Assembly: GCA_025352865.1 (NCBI GenBank)
Contig: JANXSB010000146.1
Location: forward strand, 1 to 15,949
Direction: 5' to 3'
Source: Chthoniobacter sp.
GTDB lineage: Bacteria > Verrucomicrobiota > Verrucomicrobiia > Chthoniobacterales > Chthoniobacteraceae
DNA length: 15,949 bases
The stretch's first letter is position 1. The number at the start of each line of letters is the position of its first letter. The translations under genes were made by a program, and so were the position numbers. Below, in pieces: positions 1 to 8,000 of the stretch. Below the pieces are notes generated by a model. The model made no database searches. It was not told the origin of the DNA and worked only from the letters and a program-made list of their open reading frames with translations.

Positions 1-770
1 CCGTCCTTTTCCTCGGTCACGTCTTTGACGCCGGGGAGCTTGCTGAGCAGTTCGCGACCATTAGCTGCGCCTTTGGCCTCGAGGCGCATGCTCCCGGCGG
101 CGCGGTGGTTCTTGAGGAGGTTCTCGGCGGTGTCGTCGGCGCGGATGGTCCCTTTGTGGATGACGATGACGCGCGAGCACATGATCTCGACCTCGGGGAG
201 GATGTGCGTGGAGATGAGGACGGTGCGTTTGCCGCCGAGGTTCTTAATGAGTTCGCGGACGTGGCGGATTTGATTGGGGTCGAGGCCGATGGTGGGCTCA
301 TCGAGGATGAGCAGTTCGGGGTCATGCACGAGCGCGTCGGCGAGACCCACGCGCTGGCGGTAGCCTTTGGAGAGCGCGCCGATGAGCTTGCGCTCGACAT
401 CGCGCAGGCTGCACAGCTCGAGAACGTCGCCGACGGCCTGCTTTACTTTGCCGCCGGCGACGCCTTTGAGATTGGCGCGGTAGCGGAGGTATTCGCCCAC
501 GCGCATGTCGGTGTAGAGCGGGGTGTTTTCCGGGAGGTAGCCGAGGCGTTTCCGCGCTTCGAGGGATTGGGCGAAGACATCGAAGCCAGCAATGCGCGCG
601 GTGCCGGAGGTGGCGGGCAGGTAGCTGGTGAGGATTTTCATCGTGGTGCTTTTGCCCGCGCCGTTGGGCCCGAGAAAGCCGACGATTTCACCCTTGGCGA
701 CGGCGAAGTTGAGTTGGTTGATGGCGGCGAAGCCCGCGTAGCGTTTGGTCAGGTTTTCGACTTGGATCAT
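1..770 (-). CDS. ABC transporter ATP-binding protein, GldA-like (3' end outside window)
   Basis: This is the nucleotide-binding subunit of an ABC transporter, an ATPase that would drive a separate membrane permease not present here. The reading frame begins with ATG at 770 and stays open to the window edge, giving 256 codons. Visible motifs are Walker A GPNGAGKST at residues 34-42, the Q-loop region around YLPENTPLY (78-86), the ABC signature LSKGYRQR (133-140), Walker B LLILDEPT (153-160) followed by GLDPNQ, and the switch histidine in STHI (187-190). The KGYRQRVGLA signature and the DPNQ after Walker B resemble the GldA/gliding-type and NosF-type export ATPases. About 40 residues of the C-terminal extension typical of that subgroup are visible before the edge. 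It starts 9 bp after the HtrA-like protease stop, so the two are probably co-transcribed. The substrate cannot be told from sequence. Confidence 0.93.
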   Translation of the reverse strand, partial: MIQVENLTKRYAGFAAINQLNFAVAKGEIVGFLGPNGAGKSTTMKILTSYLPATSGTARIAGFDVFAQSLEARKRLGYLPENTPLYTDMRVGEYLRYRANLKGVAGGKVKQAVGDVLELCSLRDVERKLIGALSKGYRQRVGLADALVHDPELLILDEPTIGLDPNQIRHVRELIKNLGGKRTVLISTHILPEVEIMCSRVIVIHKGTIRADDTAENLLKNHRAAGSMRLEAKGAANGRELLSKLPGVKDVTEEKD

Positions 771-779
771 GGGAAAGTT

Positions 780-1913
780 TTACTTGGCGATGAGCTGCAC
801 GGTTTCGCTTTGGCGGACGTTGCGCCCGTTGGCGTGGCGGATGAGGCCGACGGTGAAATCGACCGCGGAACCGCTGTCCACTGCCTTGAGCAGCTCTTCG
901 ACTTGCTGGACGGACGCGACTTCGTACCTGCCGACCTGCGTGATGACAAGCCCCTGCTTCACCCCCGCGCGCTCGGCCACACTATGCGCGTCCACATCCG
1001 CGATCAGCACGCCGGTGCCGGGCTCGTAGCCGAGTGATTCCGCGAGCTTCGGCGTGAGGTCCTGGAGCGAGAGGCCGAAGTATTTTCGCGCACGCGCTTT
1101 CGCGTCTTCCGCTTCTTTCGCGGCCTTGGGGTTGGCGGCGATTTTTTTGAAATCGGTGACGCGCTCGCGCACGATCTCGCCGGGAATGGCGAAGCCGAGC
1201 CCCTGCGTGGGCACGCCCTGCGGGGTGTAGGCCATTTTCACGGAGCTGACGCCGACGAGCTTTCCCGCGAGGTCCACGACGGGGCCGCCGCTGTTGCCGG
1301 GGTTAATCGCCGCGTCGGTCTGGATGAGGTTTTTGTATTCGGTGTCGCCGAGCGCGACGGTGCGGTTTTTCGCGCTGAGGATGCCGCGCGCGACGGAGCT
1401 GCCGTAGCCGAGCGGGTTGCCGAGCACGAGGACGGTTTCGCCGAGGAGATTGGGGGAAAGCGCGTCGAGGTTGATGAAAGGGAGCGGCTCCTTCGTGTCG
1501 ATTTTCAAAAAGGCGAGGTCGGCCTCGGGTGAGCCGGCGATGTATTTGGCGGAGTAGGTTTTTCCGTCATTCGTGGTCACGGAAATTTTCAACTCCGCGG
1601 CGCGCTCGACCACATGCTCATTGGTGACGATGTAGCCGGTTGCATCGACGATGAAGCCCGAGCCGAGGCTCTGCACTTTCTGTGAAAGGACGCGCGGGCG
1701 GCGCATCGGGCCGCCGAAGAACTGGTTGAATAACTCGTCGCGCGGATCGCGGACGGTGCGCTGGATGATGCGCTCGGTGTTGATATTGACCACGGCGGGC
1801 ATGGCCTTGGCCACGGCGACGACGGAGGGCTCGGCGGCGGGATCGGTCTGCGCGCGCAGGCTGGAGAAAGCGGGGAGCGTGGCGAGGAGGAGGAGGAGTG
1901 GGCGGAGGGTCAT
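780..1913 (-). CDS. HtrA/Deg-family periplasmic serine protease with one PDZ domain
   Basis: A trypsin-like protease of the HtrA/DegP/DegQ family, which degrades or refolds damaged proteins in the cell envelope. I chose the ATG at 1913, giving 377 residues, because it places a hydrophobic signal peptide (residues 1-21, LLLLLATLPAF) at the N-terminus; the open frame extends further upstream but through low-quality sequence that overlaps the terminator. The catalytic triad is visible as His100 in TNEHVV, Asp132 in EADLAFLK and Ser208 in NPGNSGGP. A single PDZ domain occupies roughly residues 278-365, with GVLIADVDAHSVAERAGV as its core; many Deg proteases have two. The gene is upstream of the ABC ATPase with 9 bp between them. 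It is preceded by a terminator, so it probably has its own promoter in 1914-1960, though none is obvious. Confidence 0.95.
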   Translation of the reverse strand: MTLRPLLLLLATLPAFSSLRAQTDPAAEPSVVAVAKAMPAVVNINTERIIQRTVRDPRDELFNQFFGGPMRRPRVLSQKVQSLGSGFIVDATGYIVTNEHVVERAAELKISVTTNDGKTYSAKYIAGSPEADLAFLKIDTKEPLPFINLDALSPNLLGETVLVLGNPLGYGSSVARGILSAKNRTVALGDTEYKNLIQTDAAINPGNSGGPVVDLAGKLVGVSSVKMAYTPQGVPTQGLGFAIPGEIVRERVTDFKKIAANPKAAKEAEDAKARARKYFGLSLQDLTPKLAESLGYEPGTGVLIADVDAHSVAERAGVKQGLVITQVGRYEVASVQQVEELLKAVDSGSAVDFTVGLIRHANGRNVRQSETVQLIAK

Positions 1914-1959
1914 CGTGGGATTGCGGGCCACGTCAGACACGCGGGACGCGGGGACGTTG

Positions 1960-2006
1960 AAAAAAATCCCGTGACAGCGCGGACGGGCCGATGCCCGGAG
2001 ATCGGC
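1960..2006 (-). terminator. Rho-independent-type terminator after the thioredoxin-like gene
   Basis: Read on the minus strand, just after the stop codon at 2015, a 6-bp stem GCCGAT/ATCGGC with an 8-nt loop (1987-2006) is followed by a second stem CCCGT/ACGGG (1968-1987) with a 10-nt loop and then a run of seven T (A at 1960-1966 on the plus strand). The second hairpin plus T-run has the form of an intrinsic terminator, although its stem is only 5 bp. It would separate the thioredoxin-like gene from the protease gene on the same strand. Confidence 0.5.
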
Positions 2007-2014
2007 TCTGGCCC

Positions 2015-2497
2015 TTATTGTCCGGCGGGCGGGGTCTTGAAAATCGAAGGCGCGGTGGAGCCGGTTGCGGGGCCTTTTGCCACGGCTTTCGTTTTTGCTT
2101 CCTCCAGGATCGCCGTCCATTGCGCGGCGTCCTTGTAGCCGCTGCTGCTGGCAAGCGCCTTGCCGTGCGCATCGGTGACGACGATGAAGGGCAGCGTGCT
2201 GCCAAATTTTTCCTTGGCGTACTTCCGCATGAATTCGCCCTCGGTTTTCGCGTCGTCGATGTTCAGGTCGGCCATGACATAGGTGTCGGCGGTGACGGGG
2301 ATTTTCCCCTCACGGATCATGGCCTTGGTGGCGTTGCAGTTTCCGCAGGTCGGGCGGCCGAGGAGGATGAAGGCCATCTTCTGCTGCTGCCCGGCGGCGG
2401 AGAGCGTCTTGTGCATGTCGGTGAGAGGCTGCGGGGCTTCGGCGAAAGCGGAGCACGCGAGCACGGCGAGGGTGAGGAGGAGCGCGGGAGTTTTCAT
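2015..2497 (-). CDS. Secreted thioredoxin-fold protein with a CGNC active site
   Basis: A 160-residue thioredoxin-like protein. ATG at 2497 gives a clear signal peptide (residues 1-19, TPALLLTLAVLACSAFA), so it should act outside the cytoplasm. The redox motif is C51-G-N-C54 in RPTCGNCNA, preceded by the strand MAFILLG, and the likely cis-proline is in TLPFIV (about residue 103), the normal thioredoxin-fold arrangement. The C-terminal tail (about 140-160) is Ala/Pro/Thr-rich and low in complexity. The CGNC dipeptide is not the classical CGPC, so reductase versus oxidase direction cannot be inferred. It is divergent from the SGNH hydrolase gene and separated from the next gene by a terminator, suggesting a single-gene transcript. 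It could serve disulphide exchange in the periplasm or cytochrome c maturation; the fold is the firm part of the call. Confidence 0.88.
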   Translation of the reverse strand: MKTPALLLTLAVLACSAFAEAPQPLTDMHKTLSAAGQQQKMAFILLGRPTCGNCNATKAMIREGKIPVTADTYVMADLNIDDAKTEGEFMRKYAKEKFGSTLPFIVVTDAHGKALASSSGYKDAAQWTAILEEAKTKAVAKGPATGSTAPSIFKTPPAGQ

Positions 2498-2608
2498 AGG
2501 GCCGAAAAAGTAGGCGCCGATGCCATCGAAGTCGAGCGCGCATCCGGCGCGAAATTCCCTCGCCTTTTTACCAAAGGCCCGCACCCTCCGCCGGTTCACA
2601 CTCCACCC
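2498..2608. promoter_or_regulatory. Divergent intergenic region between thioredoxin-like and SGNH hydrolase genes
   Basis: These 111 bases lie between two divergent start codons and must hold both promoters if each gene is transcribed on its own. I see no convincing -35/-10 pair and no clear Shine-Dalgarno sequence before either ATG. The A/T-rich patches near 2546-2575 are the only departures from the GC-rich background. Confidence 0.4.
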
Positions 2609-3961
2609 ATGAAACTTCGCCTTCTCATCCTCCCGCTCACGCTCACCGCTGCCGCCGCTTTTGCCCAAGACAAGCCCGCCGCCCCGCCCGCGCCCACTTT
2701 CCCCACGGTGCTCGATCATGTCGATCTCAAGGACGGCGACACCTTCGTCTTCCTCGGCGACTCGATCACCCACCAGTGCCTCTACACGCAGTACGTCGAG
2801 GACTTCTTCTACACGCGCTACCCGAAGATCCGCATCCACTTTCACAACGCCGGCGTCGGCGGCGACCGCGCGAGCGATGCGCTGCTTCGCTTCGACGAGG
2901 ACGTCGCCGCTTACAAACCCAAATACGTCACCATCCTGCTCGGCATGAATGACGGCGGCTACCGCGGTTTCGACCAGCCGACCTTCGACACCTACTCCGC
3001 GGGCATGACCACGATCCTGGAAAAAATCGCCGCCCTCGGTGCGACCGCCATCCCGATGACGCCGACCATGTTCGACTCCCGCGCCAAGCGCGCCCACAAC
3101 GACAACGCCGAGCCCCGCAACTCGCTCTACAACGGCGTGCTCGCCTTCTACGGCGCTTGGCTCCGCGACCAGGCCGAGCAGCGCGGCCTCGGCTACGTGA
3201 ACATGTGGACGCCCCTCAACGACATCACCCTCGCCGAGCGGAAAAAGGACGCCAATTTCACCATGATCGGCGACGGCGTGCATCCAGGCGCGGCGGGCCA
3301 GTGCGTCATGGCTGTGGCCGTGCTCAATGACATCGTCCAGCACACCGCCGTCTCCGCCATCGTCATCGAGGAGAAAGATGGCGCGCTTTCCGCCAATGCC
3401 ACCGGCGGCACCGTCGAGGGCTTCAGCGCGGGGGAAAAAATCGCCTTCACCTTCACCGCCGGACGGCTCCCGTGGGTGCTCCCGCCCGACGCCGCGCTCG
3501 GCTACAAGCTCACCTCCGCCGGCCACAAGCTGAGCAACGAAAAGATCAGCGCCCGCGGCCTCAAGGCCGGCAAATGGCAGCTCTCCATCGACGGTACGCC
3601 CGTCGGCACCTACACCGCCAGCCAGCTCGCCGCTGGGGTGGAGATCGAGGAAAACGACAAGACGCCCGAGTATCAGCAGGCGCTGAAAGTCGCCCTCCTC
3701 AACAAAGCGCGCAACGACGCCGCCTACCAGGGTATCCGCGGCGAATATGCCCAGCTCAAAGGCAAGCGCCACGAAATCAAAAAACTGGAGGACGCCAAAG
3801 CCCCCGACTTCGACGCGAAGAAGGCGGAGTTCGACACCTACTACGCCGCGATGAAAGCCAAAGTCGCCGACCTTCTCGCCAAAGCCCGCGCGCTGGAGGA
3901 CGAAATCTACCAAGCCAACCAGCCCGTGCCGCATAAGTACGAGCTGGCGCTGGTGCCGTAG
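2609..3961 (+). CDS. Secreted SGNH/GDSL-type esterase family protein
   Basis: A 450-residue secreted hydrolase of the SGNH superfamily, whose members usually deacylate or deacetylate esters, often on carbohydrates. ATG at 2609 gives a signal peptide (residues 1-19, ending AAAAFAQ); the frame is open far upstream, but that part runs antisense to the thioredoxin-like gene. The four SGNH blocks are present: GDSITHQ at 50-56 (Ser52 nucleophile), NAGVGGD at 80-86 (Gly), GMNDGGY at 112-118 (Asn114) and DGVHPGAAG at 222-230 (Asp222 and His225). The domain ends near residue 245. About 200 further residues follow: a beta-rich stretch to about 330, then a Lys/Glu/Ala-rich, probably helical segment (about 345-435) that could form a coiled coil. 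The substrate is not evident. The architecture resembles polysaccharide-associated esterases of Verrucomicrobia and Planctomycetes, which is an inference. Confidence 0.93.
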   Translation: MKLRLLILPLTLTAAAAFAQDKPAAPPAPTFPTVLDHVDLKDGDTFVFLGDSITHQCLYTQYVEDFFYTRYPKIRIHFHNAGVGGDRASDALLRFDEDVAAYKPKYVTILLGMNDGGYRGFDQPTFDTYSAGMTTILEKIAALGATAIPMTPTMFDSRAKRAHNDNAEPRNSLYNGVLAFYGAWLRDQAEQRGLGYVNMWTPLNDITLAERKKDANFTMIGDGVHPGAAGQCVMAVAVLNDIVQHTAVSAIVIEEKDGALSANATGGTVEGFSAGEKIAFTFTAGRLPWVLPPDAALGYKLTSAGHKLSNEKISARGLKAGKWQLSIDGTPVGTYTASQLAAGVEIEENDKTPEYQQALKVALLNKARNDAAYQGIRGEYAQLKGKRHEIKKLEDAKAPDFDAKKAEFDTYYAAMKAKVADLLAKARALEDEIYQANQPVPHKYELALVP

Positions 3962-3990
3962 GGGGAAAGGCGACGGGTGATGGGGGGAGA

Positions 3991-4075
3991 GGGATGAGGG
4001 ATGAGGTATGAGTGATGAACGCCGGAGCTGACCCTGCCTTTCATACCTCATCCTTTATACCTCATACCTCACACC
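3991..4075. repeat. Head-to-head array of degenerate 7-bp units
   Basis: On the plus strand four abutting heptamers run from 3991: GGGATGA, GGGATGA, GGTATGA, GTGATGA. After a 22-base spacer (4019-4040) five abutting heptamers follow in the opposite orientation from 4041: TCATACC, TCATCCT, TTATACC, TCATACC, TCACACC. The reverse-complement consensus is about GGTATGA. The inner units form a perfect 13-bp inverted repeat, 3999-4011 with 4041-4053, loop 29 nt. It fills the gap between the SGNH hydrolase stop (3961) and the metallophosphoesterase start (4129). A terminator or mRNA-stabilising hairpin is possible, but there is no T-run. Confidence 0.8.
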
Positions 4076-4128
4076 TTTCCGCCTTCCGCTCGACACCCAC
4101 CCGTGCCTCCGCTACACCCCACCGCGCC

Positions 4129-4935
4129 ATGCTCACCATCCTCTTCCTCGGCGACATCGTCGGCGAACCCGGCCGACGCGCCGTCATCGACGTGCTGCCG
4201 CGCTGGAAGGAAGAGCGCGGCCTCGACTTCATCGTCGTCAATGGCGAGAACTCCGCCAACGGGCGCGGCATCACCCCGAAGATCGCCGTCGATCTCATGC
4301 GCGCCGGGGCCGCCGTCATCACCACCGGCGACCACATCTGGGATCAAAAGGAAATCCTCCCCTTTCTCGACGACGAGCCGCGGCTCCTGCGCCCGCTCAA
4401 CTACCCGCCCGGCACCCCCGGCGGCGGCTCCATCGTCCTCGAAACGGCGAAGTGCAAAATCGCCGTCGTCAACGTCCAGTGCCGCACCTTTATGAACCCG
4501 CCGTTGGAAAATCCCTTCCTCGCCATGCGCGATGAGGTCGCCCGCCTGCGCGCCGAAACCCCCGTCATCCTCGTCGATGTCCACGGCGAGACGACCTCGG
4601 AGAAAATCGCTCTCGGGCGCTACCTCGATGGCCGCGTCAGCGCCGTCCTCGGCACGCACACGCACTGCCAGACGGCCGACGAGCAGATTTTCCCTGGCGG
4701 CACCGCCTATCTGACCGACGCCGGTTTTTGCGGCCCCACGGAGAGCTGCCTCGGGCGCGAACTGCGGCCCATCATCGAGCGCTTCCTCACGGGCCGCCCG
4801 ATCCTTTTCCCCATCGCCGGCGGGCCGGTCGGGCTGCGCGGGGCCATCGTGGAGATCGACGAAGGGACGGGCCGTGCGCTCTCGATCACCCGCGTTGCCG
4901 AGGCGTGGGTGCCGCCTCCCGCGCCTCCCGCGTAA
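4129..4935 (+). CDS. YmdB-type metallophosphoesterase (TIGR00282 family)
   Basis: A 268-residue cytoplasmic dinuclear-metal phosphoesterase of the YmdB/TIGR00282 family; the Bacillus member hydrolyses 2',3'-cyclic nucleotides and affects RNA turnover and cell-fate choices. ATG at 4129 gives the normal N-terminus directly before LFLGDIVG. Expected metal ligands are visible: Asp9 (GDIVG), Glu40 and Asn41 (NGENSANG), the TTGDHIWD block at 65-72, His152 (VDVHGET) and the pair His177/His179 (GTHTHCQT). The family usually has Asn in GNHxWD, whereas this protein has Asp68. Length and motif order fit the family throughout, with a short Pro/Ala-rich tail. No upstream ribosome site stands out; the gene follows the heptamer array by 53 bp and the next gene starts 128 bp later, so it may be a single transcription unit. 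Confidence 0.93.
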   Translation: MLTILFLGDIVGEPGRRAVIDVLPRWKEERGLDFIVVNGENSANGRGITPKIAVDLMRAGAAVITTGDHIWDQKEILPFLDDEPRLLRPLNYPPGTPGGGSIVLETAKCKIAVVNVQCRTFMNPPLENPFLAMRDEVARLRAETPVILVDVHGETTSEKIALGRYLDGRVSAVLGTHTHCQTADEQIFPGGTAYLTDAGFCGPTESCLGRELRPIIERFLTGRPILFPIAGGPVGLRGAIVEIDEGTGRALSITRVAEAWVPPPAPPA

Positions 4936-5029
4936 CCCCGGGACAGAAATAGGGCGGTTGCCCGGCGATTTGCGCCCTTGCAGGCAGGGCACGCACGGCG
5001 CACCTTCGCAGGCCATCGCCAAAGAGCGA

Positions 5030-5051
5030 CCGGTTTCCGGTTTTCCGGTTG
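5030..5051 (+). repeat. Three short tandem units before the GloVer gene
   Basis: Three consecutive units CCGGTTT, CCGGTTTT and CCGGTTG end 12 bp before the ATG at 5064. They sit in a 128-bp gap (4936-5063) in which I see no clear promoter or ribosome site. They may be a chance low-complexity run, or part of the leader of this gene. Confidence 0.4.
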
Positions 5052-5063
5052 TCCCCATCTCCC

Positions 5064-8000
5064 ATGAATACGCCCCCCCGACTGTTTCCCGCCCTGCTCG
5101 CTGCTGCGGCGCTCTTTTTCCCCGCGCTGCTCGGGGCGCAGGGGGAGGACGCGCCGCTCGCGGCGGTGCCGGTGCCGCCGCCGACGGTGACGACGCTCTC
5201 GGCTTCGGGCATCGGGCTGAGCACGGCGACGCTCAATGGTCTGGTGCGGGGGAATGGTTTCGCGACGACTTACGCGTTTGACTACGGGGTGAGCCCGGCG
5301 CTGAATCTGGCGACGGCGGGGCAGTCGCTCGCGGATGTGAATACGACGCAGGTGGTGAGCGCTTCCCTCTCGGGGCTGGCGCTGAATACGACCTACGCCG
5401 TGCGGGTGCGGGCGACGAATGCGGGGGGGACGACGCTGGGCTCGACGCTGACCTTTTCCACTCCGCCGCTGACGATGGGCGGGGACGGGCGCTATACGCT
5501 GGCGGCGGGAAAGACGTGGACACTGGGGCAGGAGGCGCTCCTCCCGGGGGATCTGATCGTGGAGGGGACGCTGGTGCCGGCGGGTTTCAAGCTGACGGTG
5601 CTGGGGACGGTGACGGTGCGGCCGGCGGGGGCGATCACGAATCCGGGAGGGAAGATGCATGGGTTCTTTCGCGATGGGGCGGGGAGTGCCGGGGTGGTGA
5701 CGGACCTAGGTGGGCTGGAGACGCTGGCGACTTTCGGGCTCGTGGGGCAGCAGCCGATGGCGGCGCTGCTCGACGGCGGGGACGGGTGGATGTACGGGAC
5801 GGCGGCTTCGGGCGGAAAGGGGCTGGCGGGAACGGTCTTCCGGGTGCGGCGGACCGGGGAGGCGGAGGTGCTGGGGAATTTCGACGGGGTGAATGGACTC
5901 GCGCCGCAGAGTGCGCTGGCGGGGTCGGCGGCGGGCGGCATCTATGGGACGACGACGGGGAATGGGGCGGGGGTGAAGGGCACGGTCTTCCAGGTGCTGC
6001 CGGCGGGGGGGATCGTGAAGGTGGCGGACTTCAACGGGGTGAATGGGCGCGCGCCGTCGGGCGGGCTGACGCTGGGGCCGGACGGGCTGCTCTACGGGGT
6101 GGCGAGCCGCGGGGGGACGGCGGATCGGGGGACGCTCTACCGGGTGACGGCGCTGGGGGCGGTGGAGAAGCTGGCGGACTTTGCGGGGCCAAATGGGGCG
6201 ATCCCCCTGGCGGCGCTGACGCTGGGGACGGACGGGGTTTTCTACGGGGTGACGGCGGCGGGCGGGGCGGCGAATACGGGGCTGGCGTTCAGCTACGACA
6301 AGCTGAACGGGCTGGTGCCGCTGGCGAGTTTCACCGGGTCGGTGGGGACCGGGCCGCAGGGGGCGCTGCTGGAGGGTGCGCCGGGGGTTTTCTACGGGAC
6401 TTGCTCGGCGGGCGGTGCGAATGGCTTGGGGACGGTGTTCCGGCTCGGCGACGGGCAAGGGCAGGGGCCCGGCCTGGCGGGCGGGTTGACGCTGCTGGCG
6501 AGCTTTACGAATCTGATCGGGCAGGGACCGCTGGGGCCGCTGGCGCGCGGGGCGGACGGGGCTTTCTATGGGACGGCCTATACGGGCGTGGGGAACTACG
6601 GGGCGATCTTCAAGGCGACGGACGGCGGGGCGCTGACGAAGGTGTCGTCGGTGATCGGCAATGGGGGGCTGCTCACCGGGGCGCATCCGGGCGCGGGGCT
6701 GCTGCTGGGGACGGACGGGGCGTGGTATGGGGTGTCGCAGGACGGCGGGTCGGCGGGGCGCGGGGCGGTCTTCCGCGTGCTGGCGACGGGGGTGATGGAG
6801 AATGTGGTAAGCCTCACGGACTCGGCGCTGCCCTCGGGGTTGACGGTGGGACCGGTGGACGGACAGCTTTACGGGACGACGCAGCGGGGAGGGAGCATCG
6901 GCTACGGCTCGGTCTTTGCCTGCGCGCCGCGCACGCCGCCGGTGACGCTGGGGAGTTTCTCGCCCGGTTACGGGCAGGAGCCGCAGGCGGGTGCGGGTGT
7001 GATCTTCGGCTCGGATGGCACGACGCTCTTCGGGACGGCGGCGCTCGGCGGGCTGGGGCAAGGGGTGGTCTGGAAGCTGCCGGCGGGCGGGGCGCTGTCG
7101 GCACCGGTGTCTTTCACCGGGGCGAATGGAGCGGGGCCGCTGGGCGGGCTGGTGGCGTCGGGCGATGGCGGCTTTTTCGGGACGACGGCGGCGGGCGGCG
7201 GCACGGGCAGTGCGTTCAAGACGACGACCGCCGGGGTGCTCACGCCGCAGGGCGCGTTCGTCGGCCCCAACGGCTCGGCCCCGCAGGCGGCGCTCGCTGC
7301 GGATGGCACGGGCGCTTTCTATGGCACCACGCGCACGGGTGGCTCCGCCGGTCTGGGCACGGTGTACAAGCTGACGCCCGGCAGTGGCGTGGCGGTGGTC
7401 GCGGAGTTCACCGGTGCGAACGGCGGCGGGCCGCTGGCACCGCTGCTGCGCGGGGCGGATGGGAGCTTCGCGGGGAGCACGGCGGGAGGCGGCGCGAATG
7501 CGCTGGGCGCGCTCTTTACGGTCACGCCGGGCGGGGCGGTGACGCCGCTCTTCGGCTTCACCGGCGCGGAGGGGCAGTCGCCGCGCGGGCCGCTGCTCGG
7601 CACGGGCGACGGCGGGTTCTTCGGCACGGCATCGGGCGGCGGGGCGTTTGGCAAAGGCACCGTCTTTCGTCTCGGCGCGCTCGGCACGATGCAGGTCATC
7701 GCCCACCTGACCGGCGACAACGACGGCTCCGCGCCGAGCACCGGCCTGACCGCCGCCGCCGACGGCTACCTCTACGGCTCGACCGACGCCACGCTCTACC
7801 GCGTGCCCTTTGCGCCCAGCGTGACGACGCTGGCAGCGACCGGCTTCACCCCCGTGCAGACCACGCTCCGCGGCGAAGTCCTGCCGCGCGGACTCGCGAC
7901 CACCGTGACTTTTGAATGGGGCACCACGCCCGCGCTCGGCAACACGCTCGCCGCCGGCAACTCTGCGAGCACGAGCCCAGTGCCCGTCTCCGCCCCGCTC

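Noticed and set aside
105..1037. A 310-codon open frame on the plus strand
   Set aside because: It is antisense to the ABC ATPase and the end of the protease, both of which have complete family motifs. Its Asp/Val/Ala/Gly-rich composition is the usual reverse-strand shadow in GC-rich DNA.
2498..4051. The upstream 518 codons of a long minus-strand frame that ends in the thioredoxin-like gene
   Set aside because: They are antisense to the SGNH hydrolase and have no recognisable motif. The signal peptide at the ATG at 2497 marks the true start.
5706..7811. A CRISPR array or DNA satellite
   Set aside because: The roughly 150-bp periodicity is that of a protein repeat with codon-level divergence; there are no identical short repeats with unique spacers.
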